Counted from the first letter of the stretch, positions 1 to 5,179 are shown. The stretch is 5,179 bases of DNA from CAYPOY01 sp964412395 (GCA_964412395.1 CAYPOY010000357.1:1-5179); one strand, 5' to 3'. Notes: generated by a model not told the origin, from the sequence alone. Made by a program: numbers and translations.

Positions 1-143
1 CCCCACTTTCAGCCCTTTTTGCCCCCCCACGTAGGGTTTCTGCTTCGAAAACCCTTGACTCACTAAGGATGAGCGTCAGCTTGCATCTGATCTCTGCCCG
101 AGCCAGGGGGCCTGCTGACTGCTAACTGCCAAGTTGTCGGCGC

Positions 144-172
144 TGGACAAACTGGCTTCTTAGTGGCATAAT
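144..172 (+). promoter_or_regulatory. Putative sigma70-type promoter of the regulator operon
   Basis: TGGACA (144-149) and CATAAT (167-172) are separated by exactly 17 bases, and each matches its consensus hexamer at five of six positions. Transcription would start near 179, leaving a 5'UTR of about 48 bases before the ATG at 228. Nothing else in the leader has both boxes at proper spacing. The call rests on consensus and position only. Confidence 0.6.
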
Positions 173-194
173 CAGTATGAAATGAACAATGGCT

Positions 195-208
195 AACGGC
201 TGACCGTT
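195..208 (+). promoter_or_regulatory. Small hairpin or dyad in the 5'UTR before the first regulator
   Basis: AACGG (195-199) and CCGTT (204-208) form a perfect 5-bp stem around the tetraloop CTGA. Outside it, CAAT (187-190) can pair with ATTG (213-216) across a mismatched internal loop. The element lies between the predicted transcription start and the Shine-Dalgarno sequence (216-221), whose first base the outer pairing would cover. It could be a DNA operator for the HTH protein encoded next, or an RNA hairpin that affects initiation. The stem is short, so chance is possible. Confidence 0.3.
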
Positions 209-227
209 GTAGATTGGAGGGAGAGAA

Positions 228-947
228 ATGCCCGAGGATCTGCAAAAGATCCGTAACCGGAAGGGGATGAGCGTGAACCAACTGGCTTCCACGTCCGGTA
301 TCTCCATCGCTACGCTCATCCAGTACGAGAAGGGGGAACGAGAGATTCCCCCCAAAGACCTGGGCCGGCTGGCCAAGGCGCTCTACGTTGGCGAGTGGGA
401 CATCAACCGTCGCTCGTCCCCGCCGCCACCACCGCCGCCCCGCCAGGAGCGCCCCGCCAGAGCGCCCCGACCGAAGAAGAAGCCGCCGAAGGAAAAGAAG
501 CCTCCGCCCAAGCCCCTGCCCGCGCGGGATACGCAGATTGCGCATCTGCTGATGCTAGCGGCCCGCTTCGACGTAGATCGGGCCGCGCTGGAGGCGGAGA
601 TCGGCAAGTCGCTGGATGAACTGACGCAGAAAGAAGCCCGCTTCTGGAACGGCCGTTACATGCGCCGCGTCGCCGAGGAACAGCCTCCCCGTCCCATTGA
701 CCGCAAACGTGCCTACCTGCCCGAGGGGGTTGACGGCTTCGAACTGGCTTACTTGCAGGAGCAGCAGCAGGCCAGCGTGCCGCTTCACTTCACCCTCTTC
801 GACGGCCAGACTTTCAGGGGGACGGTGGTCGGCTTCAGCCCCTACCAGATCACCATCCGTGAGCCCGGCGGGGATGAGATCACTCTCAACAAGCTCGCCA
901 TCGCCTACTACTACAAGGCCAGAGGCGCAGATGGAGGTGTGGAATGA
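228..947 (+). CDS. XRE-type HTH regulator with Pro/Lys-rich linker and C-terminal Hfq/Sm-like domain
   Basis: A 239-residue protein, probably a cytoplasmic regulator. Residues 4-57 form an XRE/Cro-type helix-turn-helix (LASTSGISIATLIQYEKG core). Residues 64-100 are a low-complexity linker with seven consecutive prolines and then Lys/Pro clusters. Residues 101-150 are a helical domain I cannot name. Residues 183-232 resemble an Hfq/Sm fold: VPLHFTLFDGQTFRG matches the Sm1 pattern (hydrophobic strand, then Gly-x3-aromatic/Leu-x-Gly), and NKLAIAYY sits where Hfq has its YKHAI Sm2 motif. Lys of YKH is kept, while Tyr and His are replaced. The ATG start has GGAGGG (216-221) six bases upstream. The stop overlaps the next start as ATGA (944-947), so the two genes are coupled. 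HTH identity is strong. The Sm-like reading is by eye, and RNA binding is inferred. Confidence 0.8.
   Translation: MPEDLQKIRNRKGMSVNQLASTSGISIATLIQYEKGEREIPPKDLGRLAKALYVGEWDINRRSSPPPPPPPRQERPARAPRPKKKPPKEKKPPPKPLPARDTQIAHLLMLAARFDVDRAALEAEIGKSLDELTQKEARFWNGRYMRRVAEEQPPRPIDRKRAYLPEGVDGFELAYLQEQQQASVPLHFTLFDGQTFRGTVVGFSPYQITIREPGGDEITLNKLAIAYYYKARGADGGVE
933..937 (+). promoter_or_regulatory. Shine-Dalgarno sequence of the second regulator
   Basis: GGAGG lies inside the last codons of the first regulator, six bases before the ATG at 944. It fixes that start and supports translational coupling through the ATGA stop-start overlap. Confidence 0.75.
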
Positions 948-1441
948 GCCTGGGCGACGAACTGCGCTACCTGCGGGCGTTCCACGGTGGCGGCAACCTG
1001 ATGGAAATAGAGAATACAATCGGCCTCGAGCCCGGCACGCTGCGCTACATGGAACAGCGCTACCGCCGCGTGGGCGAGGACGACGAAGTGCTGTCGAAGA
1101 TCGCTGCCTACTACGACGTCCCGCTCGAAACACTGCAATACCATCGGAAACGGTATCGCAAGGCGCTCAGCGCCTATCTGCACCAGGCGATGGAGTCGGG
1201 GACGACTGCCCGCTTCGAACTGCGCACCGGCGAACTGCTGGCCGGTCGGGTGCGTTGGTGGGACCTGGGGGCCTTTGGGCTGGAACCCGGGGACGGCGGG
1301 CCACTCACCGTCGTGCAGCGCCATGCTGTGCTGGATTGGGAAGGTGCTGGGGTAATGAACAATGAGCCAACACGCAGGCGGTGGGGCGGGAAGCCTGCTG
1401 CGTGTGGACCGACCCGGGCATCCTCAGCGCACCCGCCCTGA
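944..1441 (+). CDS. Second XRE-like HTH protein with C-terminal Hfq/Sm-like domain
   Basis: A 165-residue protein. Residues 4-66 align by eye with the HTH of the preceding gene: L-x2-LR at the start, IGLEPGTLRYMEQRYRRV against SGISIATLIQYEKGEREI, then IAAYYDVPLETL against LAKALYVGEWDI. It is therefore a divergent XRE-type domain. Residues 67-85 are a basic helical stretch. Residues 86-133 look Sm/Hfq-like: TARFELRTGELLAGRV carries the Gly-x3-Leu-x-Gly pattern of Sm1, and QRHAV sits where Hfq has YKHAI, keeping the His. It lacks the Pro/Lys linker of its partner. The conserved fold ends near residue 135, and residues 138-165 look like translated spacer. Removing one G from GGGG (1349-1352) would give an immediate TAA TGA, so the true end may be about 1354. 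The pair is probably co-expressed and may form mixed oligomers, which is inferred. Confidence 0.75.
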   Translation: MSLGDELRYLRAFHGGGNLMEIENTIGLEPGTLRYMEQRYRRVGEDDEVLSKIAAYYDVPLETLQYHRKRYRKALSAYLHQAMESGTTARFELRTGELLAGRVRWWDLGAFGLEPGDGGPLTVVQRHAVLDWEGAGVMNNEPTRRRWGGKPAACGPTRASSAHPP

Positions 1442-1488
1442 AACTGGCTGCGTTCAATTTCACGGGAGCGATGGAGTTCTAAATTGCG
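1354..1488 (+). other. Ambiguous tail or spacer between the second regulator and the lectin-like gene
   Basis: The second regulator's frame formally runs to 1441 here, but the translation has no family-like character. It begins with AATGAACAATG (1354-1364), also found exactly at 181-191 in the leader, which supports this being intergenic sequence. Another frame is open from 1366 to TAA 1480-1482 and a third from ATG 1362 to about 1505. Neither gives a recognisable protein. A GGAG (1473-1476) lies 12 bases before the TTG at 1489, a long spacing. Confidence 0.4.
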
Positions 1489-2100
1489 TTGAGCGAGCCT
1501 CCTGAGCGGATTCCCCGCTGGCTGTGGAGCGGCGGGCTGGGATTGATGATATTGGCGCTGGCGGCGGGGCTGGCACTGATTGTCGCGCTGGACCTCGGCT
1601 GGAACAGCCCGCGCCCCACCCGCCCCCCCGACTGGCAGGCCCCCGGCCTCCCCCTTCGCCTGGAGGCCTCCTCAAACGAAGCCGTGGTGACACTGCTGGG
1701 CTATCCCAGCGGCGATTTCACTTTGGAGGCTGAGGCCGTCCCGCTCCCCGGCCCTGACCTGGATGGCTATGGCCTGGTCTACCGCGCCCAGGACGCCGCC
1801 CACTACTATGTCTTCACCATCGGCGGCGATGGCTACTACGCGGTCCTGCGGGTGGCGGGGGACGAGGAGGCCCTGTTAGCGGACTGGCAGCAGTTCCCCC
1901 ACGTCCGCCGGGGCCGGCAGGCCAACCGGCTGCGCGTGGCCTGCGCGGGTCTGACCTGCTGCTTCTACGTCAACGACGAGTACGCCACCACCGTTGAGGA
2001 CGGCACCTGGCTGACGGGTGACGTGGGGCTATGGGTGCGTGGTTTCGGAGATGGGGACGCGGCGGCGCGGTTCCTGAACCTACGCGTGTGGGTGGAAAAC
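1489..2100 (+). CDS. Membrane-anchored lectin-like (ConA/LamG-type) protein with 3' end lost
   Basis: Coordinates give the recognisable part only. The frame has no stop until 3289-3291, far inside the acylase on the other strand. Residues 1-11 are cytoplasmic and residues 12-36 form one hydrophobic helix, so this is a type II anchor or uncleaved signal. After a Pro-rich spacer (40-55), residues 55-202 give the alternating strands of a concanavalin A-like/LamG or DUF1080-type jelly roll: GDFTLEAEA, GYGLVYRAQDAAHYYVF, GYYAVLRV, NRLRVACAG, CFYVNDEYATTV, GDVGLWV, then FLNLRVWVEN, which normally closes this fold. TTG 1489 is the first start after an in-frame TAA (1480-1482), and starting at the internal Met20 would cut the helix. 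The role is probably carbohydrate or ligand binding outside the cell; no catalytic residues were recognised. It follows the regulators on the same strand, perhaps in the same transcript. Confidence 0.65.
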
Positions 2101-2508
2101 GGTTCCGACCTCTCCGCTCTCACACTCGCGCACCTCGGCCACCGCCTCGATCTCGATCCGCCCTCCCAGCGGCAGCGCAGCCACCTGCACCGCCGACCGG
2201 GCAGGAGGGCCCTCCGGGAAGAACTCTGCGTAGACCGCGTTCATCCGGGCGAACTCCCCGATGTCTTGCAGGAAGACTGCGGTCTTGACAACGTGCTCCA
2301 GGCAAGAGCCGCCTGCTTCCAGCACCGCCTTAAGATTCTCCAATGCCTGGCGGGTCTGGCTCTCGATGTCCGGCCCGGCGAACCCTTTCGTGCCCGGCAC
2401 GATGCCCAACTGCCCGGCAGTGAAGATCAGGTCCTCCACCCGCACCGCCTGCGAGTACGGCCCGACGGCAGCGGGGGCCTTTTCCGTAGCAATGATCTGT
2501 TTATTCAC
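2080..2508 (-). CDS. ridA: RidA/YjgF/UK114 family enamine/imine deaminase
   Basis: A 142-residue cytoplasmic protein. RidA hydrolyses reactive enamine/imine intermediates, such as 2-aminoacrylate released by PLP enzymes, protecting the cell from damage. The match covers the whole family: the N-terminal KAPAAVGPYSQAV, FTAGQ, the central QTRQALENLKAVLEAGG and VKTAVFLQD, and the C-terminal signature PARSAVQVAALPLGGRIEIE. Arg104 corresponds to the substrate-binding Arg105 of E. coli RidA, with Tyr18 and Glu121 also kept; the Cys after PARS is Ala. The start is GTG at 2508, five bases after AAGGAGG (2514-2520); an upstream ATG at 2559 would add non-family residues encoded by the heptamer repeats. 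The family normally ends at about residue 126-128. Residues 127-142 are extra and are encoded antisense to the lectin-like gene. It lies 69 bases downstream of the acylase, same strand. Confidence 0.93.
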   Translation of the reverse strand: MNKQIIATEKAPAAVGPYSQAVRVEDLIFTAGQLGIVPGTKGFAGPDIESQTRQALENLKAVLEAGGSCLEHVVKTAVFLQDIGEFARMNAVYAEFFPEGPPARSAVQVAALPLGGRIEIEAVAEVRECESGEVGTVFHPHA

Positions 2509-2513
2509 CTGTG

Positions 2514-2520
2514 CCTCCTT
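2514..2520 (-). promoter_or_regulatory. Shine-Dalgarno sequence setting the GTG start of ridA
   Basis: On the minus strand this reads AAGGAGG, five bases before GTG (2508-2506). It decides the start in favour of GTG over the upstream ATG at 2559. It also occupies exactly one 7-base unit in phase with the adjoining heptamer array. Confidence 0.8.
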
Positions 2521-2576
2521 GTACTTGATACTCGATGCTGGATGCTGGTTGATCGCCATTCGCTATTCGCTACTCG
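2521..2576. repeat. Degenerate heptamer tandem array between the acylase and ridA genes
   Basis: Fifty-six bases divide into eight consecutive 7-base units with no gaps. Read on the plus strand, column 5 is T in all eight, column 7 is G in all eight, column 3 is a purine in all eight, and column 2 is T in seven. Two neighbouring units are identical (ATGCTGG at 2535 and 2542), and ATACTCG, CTATTCG and CTACTCG are close variants. The array fills the space between the acylase stop (2578-2580) and the ridA ribosome binding site. It resembles the short tandemly repeated heptamers known from cyanobacteria and seen in some other bacteria. Its function is unknown. Confidence 0.75.
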
Positions 2577-2577
2577 C

Positions 2578-5022
2578 TTACGGCGTCAGCACCAGTACTC
2601 CCTCCGCGTCGGCCTCCACGTCCGCCCGCTCCCACAGCATCGGGTGGTACTCAATGTTGCGCCAGGGGTCAATCATGTCGTCGTAGTGGGGATGGAATGG
2701 ATGACCCGACTGGCCCGTGGTGTGCATCGAGACCGACCGGGCCAGGTCATCCATGTCTATGATCTGGCGGTAGGAAGAGACGATCACCACATCGTAGGGA
2801 TGGCTCAAGCTGTAGCCAGTGTTGTTGACCGTGGCAATGGTGCCGTCCACCGACACCGGCCCCCGATTGAAAAGCGCCTCGATGGGGCCGATACCGGACT
2901 GCCCCAGGCTCTGATTTTTGAAAGTGGCGGTATGCAAGTCGCCCCAGCGCCAGCGGGCCATATCTCGCCCCAGCGTCTCGGTCAGTTCCTCCACCGCCTC
3001 CTCCAGCGCCCGCAGCAGGATATTGTCCCGCGTCTCCACCTCCAGCGTGGTCACGTCGTCGAACCAGGGGGAGGCCTCGTCTGCCAGGAAATCTACAAGC
3101 GCCACCATCGCAGTGGGCCGTCCCCGGCGCAGGAGTTGCTCCCCCAGTTCGTCGCCGAAGGTCAGGTCCACCAGGTGGAGGCGGAATGCCTCGAAGAGGA
3201 CGGTCCCAGCACTATCCTGCACCGCCTGCCTGTCCCAGGCCCGCAACATCTCCAGCGCCTCTGCCAACCGGCGCTCGTTGCTGGAGCCTGAGCCTGTCAC
3301 AGGGAGCACCAGCAAATAAGGGAGAACGTCTTCTGCCCAGATGGGGCTGCTGTCCCCCTGGATGGTCTGCAAGTCGGTCAAGGAGAGGACGGGGTCGGCC
3401 TCAATCAACTCCACGATCCGCCGCGCCCGGTAACCGGGGGACCAGTCCAGTGAGAGAAAGTAGGGGAAATCCGGCCCCACCACAGCGTTGTTAGCGGTGA
3501 CGATGTATCCCTCCGGCGGGTTAAAAGCGCGGGGCAGTTCGTCGAAGGAGATATAGTCCACCCACTCGTGCTCCCCGGCCCAACCGGGCACGGGGCTGGA
3601 GCCGTTGCCGGAAGCGCGGATGGGGATGCGGCCGGGGGCCTGGTAGCCGATGTTCCCCTCCACATCGGCGTAGATAAAGTTCTGGCTGGGCACGTCCCAG
3701 TACGAAAGCGCCTCTCTGAACTCCCCCCAGTTCCTGGCCCGGTCTAGGAGGACGATGCTGCGCACCAGCGTCCCAGGCTGGAGCGCGGTCCAGGAGAGGG
3801 CCAACGGCTGCCAGCCGAAAGTCCAGTCCTCCTCCGTGCCGCCGACTACGTCGTTGATGATGGGGCCGTGGCGGGTGGTGCGGACGTTCACTACCACTGG
3901 CTCCTCCTCCCCGGCGACCTGAATCTCCTCACGGACGATCTCCATGTCGAGCCACTCTCCCTGAAACTCGTACTGGTTGGTGTTTTCGGGATTGACCCGC
4001 TCGATGAACAGGTCCTGCACGTCCGGTCCCAGATTGGTGACCCCCCAGGCGATGTGGTCGTTGTGGCCGATGATGACGCCAGGCGTGCTGGCGAAGGAGG
4101 CGCCGACTACGTTGTAGGGGCAGTCCGGCCCCAGTGGATCGCAGTGGAGGCCGATCTCGTACCAGATGGAGGGCATCTGGATGCCCAGGTGGGGGTCGTT
4201 GGCCAGGAAGGGAGTCCCCGTCTCGGTGCGGCTCCCAGCGACGACCCAGTTGTTACTCCCCAGGTCATCCCCAGCTCCCAGGACGTGGGTCTCAAAGGCA
4301 GCATCGGGCACCGTCTCCAGCGTCGCCCCCGCCAGCGGGGGGGGAACGATGACCGGGTAGTCGTCCGGGTAGGGAGGCTTCAGCACACCAACGGCGGGGG
4401 TCCCCAGCCGGGCCGTGATGTGGGCGCGGAGGAGTTCGGTGTCCATGTTGCCACTCAGATCCCAGGCCATCACCTTTGCCCAGGTGAGGGTGTTGAGGGG
4501 GGTCCAGGGCTCGGGTTCAAACTCCACGCCGGTGAGGCCCAGGATGGCGAACTCCAGCCCCAGGTGGCCCCGGTGGGTGGAGATGTAGGCGTTGACCCCC
4601 TCGGCATAGGCTTCCAGCACTGCCCGCGTCTCGGCGTTCAGTCGCTTCAGTTCCTGGGCGGAGGTGCGGTGCCAGCCGAGAGTGCGGAGGAAGCGATCTT
4701 GTCCCAGGGCGGATTCCCCCAGTACCTCCGACAGCCGCCCGGAGCCAATCCGCCGCCAGAACTCCATCTGCCAGAAACGGTCCTGGGCGTGGACATACCC
4801 CTGGACGAAGAAGAGATCGTGAGGGTTGGAGGCGTAGATGTGGGAGATGCCCCAACTATCGCGGATGATGGTGACCTCTGACTGCAGGCCGCTCACCTGG
4901 ATCGTCCCATCGGTCCGGGGCCAGGAGCGATGCACGGTGACGAAGCCATACCCGAAGACAGCCAGCCCCACCACTAATGCAATCACCAGCAGCATCAGCA
5001 GGACACGTAGCAGCGTACGCAT
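2578..5022 (-). CDS. Penicillin acylase family (S45) N-terminal nucleophile hydrolase
   Basis: An 814-residue self-processing amidase precursor, full length for the family (penicillin G, cephalosporin and acyl-homoserine-lactone acylases). Residues 7-28 are a hydrophobic signal or anchor, so the enzyme acts outside the membrane. The alpha part is about 35-235, with GYVHAQDRFWQMEFWRR typical of family N-termini; the linker precedes Gly255-Ser256. Ser256 of GSNNWVV would become the first residue of the beta chain and the nucleophile. His278 of NDPHLG falls at beta-23, as in AHL and glutaryl acylases. NHIAWGVTN-like residues 321-330, Asp334/Asp337 with Glu196 (probable calcium ligands) and Asn511/512 (probable oxyanion hole) follow. 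The C-terminus has the typical TGQSGHPFHPHYDD. ATG 5022 is chosen because AAGGAGG (5029-5035) lies six bases upstream and the hydrophobic segment follows directly; the in-frame ATG at 5127 lies within the hairpin-containing region. The substrate cannot be read from sequence. It is probably co-transcribed with ridA. Confidence 0.93.
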   Translation of the reverse strand: MRTLLRVLLMLLVIALVVGLAVFGYGFVTVHRSWPRTDGTIQVSGLQSEVTIIRDSWGISHIYASNPHDLFFVQGYVHAQDRFWQMEFWRRIGSGRLSEVLGESALGQDRFLRTLGWHRTSAQELKRLNAETRAVLEAYAEGVNAYISTHRGHLGLEFAILGLTGVEFEPEPWTPLNTLTWAKVMAWDLSGNMDTELLRAHITARLGTPAVGVLKPPYPDDYPVIVPPPLAGATLETVPDAAFETHVLGAGDDLGSNNWVVAGSRTETGTPFLANDPHLGIQMPSIWYEIGLHCDPLGPDCPYNVVGASFASTPGVIIGHNDHIAWGVTNLGPDVQDLFIERVNPENTNQYEFQGEWLDMEIVREEIQVAGEEEPVVVNVRTTRHGPIINDVVGGTEEDWTFGWQPLALSWTALQPGTLVRSIVLLDRARNWGEFREALSYWDVPSQNFIYADVEGNIGYQAPGRIPIRASGNGSSPVPGWAGEHEWVDYISFDELPRAFNPPEGYIVTANNAVVGPDFPYFLSLDWSPGYRARRIVELIEADPVLSLTDLQTIQGDSSPIWAEDVLPYLLVLPVTGSGSSNERRLAEALEMLRAWDRQAVQDSAGTVLFEAFRLHLVDLTFGDELGEQLLRRGRPTAMVALVDFLADEASPWFDDVTTLEVETRDNILLRALEEAVEELTETLGRDMARWRWGDLHTATFKNQSLGQSGIGPIEALFNRGPVSVDGTIATVNNTGYSLSHPYDVVIVSSYRQIIDMDDLARSVSMHTTGQSGHPFHPHYDDMIDPWRNIEYHPMLWERADVEADAEGVLVLTP

Positions 5023-5028
5023 GGTAGC

Positions 5029-5035
5029 CCTCCTT
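5029..5035 (-). promoter_or_regulatory. Shine-Dalgarno sequence of the acylase gene
   Basis: AAGGAGG on the minus strand, six bases before the ATG at 5022. It sets the start and excludes the upstream in-frame ATG at 5127, which would add 35 residues translated from the region with hairpins. Confidence 0.8.
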
Positions 5036-5074
5036 ATTTTATCTGCTCTCAAGCGTTCACCCAGTGGGTTAGAA

Positions 5075-5092
5075 GGCGGTCTCCCGACCGCC
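5075..5092. repeat. Hairpin 1 upstream of the acylase
   Basis: Arms GGCGGTC (5075-5081) and GACCGCC (5086-5092) enclose TCCC, a perfect 7-bp GC-rich stem. No T-run follows on either strand, so it is not a classical intrinsic terminator. Its core (GGTCTCCCGACC) is the reverse complement of the core of hairpin 2. Confidence 0.7.
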
Positions 5093-5147
5093 GTTCCCTG
5101 CCAGGAAGCGGCAAGGATGCCACGCAAACCGCTCCCTCGGGTTGGCT

Positions 5148-5169
5148 GCGCCGGTCGGGAGACCGGCGC
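5148..5169. repeat. Hairpin 2 upstream of the acylase
   Basis: Arms GCGCCGGTC (5148-5156) and GACCGGCGC (5161-5169) enclose GGGA, a perfect 9-bp stem. CTCCCT (5132-5137) and AGGGAG (5174-5179) could pair around it. With hairpin 1 it forms an inverted pair spanning 5075-5169, which looks like one copy of a dispersed palindromic intergenic element that may continue past the window edge. Confidence 0.7.
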
Positions 5170-5179
5170 GAGCAGGGAG

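Larger units (their letters stand above)
1..227. other. Leader region upstream of the regulator pair
   Basis: No convincing gene is visible in these 227 bases. They hold a run of seven C (22-28), an inverted repeat with 7-bp arms AGGGTTT (33-39) and AAACCCT (49-55) around a 9-base loop, a TTGACT hexamer (55-60) with no good -10 at the right distance, three tandem heptamer-like units (112-132), a good promoter (144-172) and a 5'UTR hairpin (195-208). The inverted repeat at 33-55 has no T-run on either side, so it is not an intrinsic terminator as seen. It could be an operator or the remains of an upstream gene end. Confidence 0.6.

Noticed and set aside
33..55. Inverted repeat AGGGTTT/AAACCCT as a terminator
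   Set aside because: The 9-base loop and absence of a T-run on either side do not fit an intrinsic terminator.
67..289. Two 10-mers repeated between the leader and the first codons of gene 1 (GGATGAGCGT at 67 and 265, AACTGGCTTC at 150 and 280)
   Set aside because: Spacings differ (83 versus 15 bases) and two 10-base matches could be chance. Worth attention only if conserved in relatives.
697..1365. 222-residue + strand frame overlapping both regulators
   Set aside because: It is rich in Arg/Ala/Pro/Ser, has no recognisable motif, and lies out of frame with two well-supported HTH proteins.
1366..1482. Protein-like open stretch before the lectin-like gene (VWTDPGILSAPALKLAAFNF)
   Set aside because: It reads plausibly but has only 38 codons, no start or ribosome binding site at its 5' end and no family I recognise. 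A relic is possible but unsupported.
2521..2576. Heptamer array as a CRISPR or as coding sequence of a longer RidA
   Set aside because: Units are 7 bp with no spacers, so not CRISPR. Translating it as the RidA N-terminus from 2559 adds non-family residues and ignores the strong ribosome binding site at 2514-2520.
2101..3291. Continuation of the lectin-like frame as a 600-residue protein
   Set aside because: The added part is exactly antisense to conserved ridA and acylase codons and has no domain-like pattern. Long antisense open frames are common in GC-rich DNA.
3868..4881. 337-residue open frame on the + strand
   Set aside because: It is antisense to the most conserved part of the acylase, including Ser256 and His278, and is rich in Gly/Val/Asp as expected from antisense of GC-rich codons.

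Overview
The window is GC-rich bacterial DNA holding two gene blocks that point toward each other. Gene content fits an uncultured free-living bacterium: XRE-type regulators, a membrane-anchored lectin-like protein of a kind common in Chloroflexota, a long secreted acylase and a RidA protein. The degenerate 7-bp repeats between genes are also compatible with an Anaerolineae-like Chloroflexota genome. That placement is an inference from gene style, because no phylogenetic marker is present.

Left block, + strand (1-~2100). A leader (1-227) carries a good sigma70-type promoter (TGGACA-17 nt-CATAAT, 144-172) and a small 5'UTR hairpin. It drives two regulator genes coupled by an ATGA overlap, 228-947 and 944-1441. 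Both have an N-terminal XRE-type helix-turn-helix and a C-terminal segment that reads like an Hfq/Sm-like domain. The first also has a Pro/Lys-rich linker and an extra helical domain. A putative DNA-binding plus RNA-chaperone-fold fusion, present as a translationally coupled pair, is the most novel content here. A third gene starts at TTG 1489 and encodes a membrane-anchored extracytoplasmic lectin-like (concanavalin A/LamG-type) domain. Its conserved part ends near 2100 with no stop codon.

Right block, - strand (5022-2080). A penicillin-acylase-family Ntn hydrolase (5022-2578) is followed by ridA (2508-2080), most likely as one operon. Both have strong AAGGAGG ribosome binding sites. The 69 bases between them are almost entirely a degenerate heptamer array, and the ridA Shine-Dalgarno sequence is in phase with it. 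Upstream of the acylase are two strong hairpins whose cores are reverse complements of each other.

The two blocks meet at about 2075-2131. The lectin-like gene has no stop and stays open antisense through all of ridA and into the acylase. RidA runs about 16 residues past its usual end and stops inside the lectin-like domain. The simplest reading is a deletion or a chimeric junction that removed both gene ends and the spacer. No RNA genes, CRISPR array, transposase or integrase was seen.
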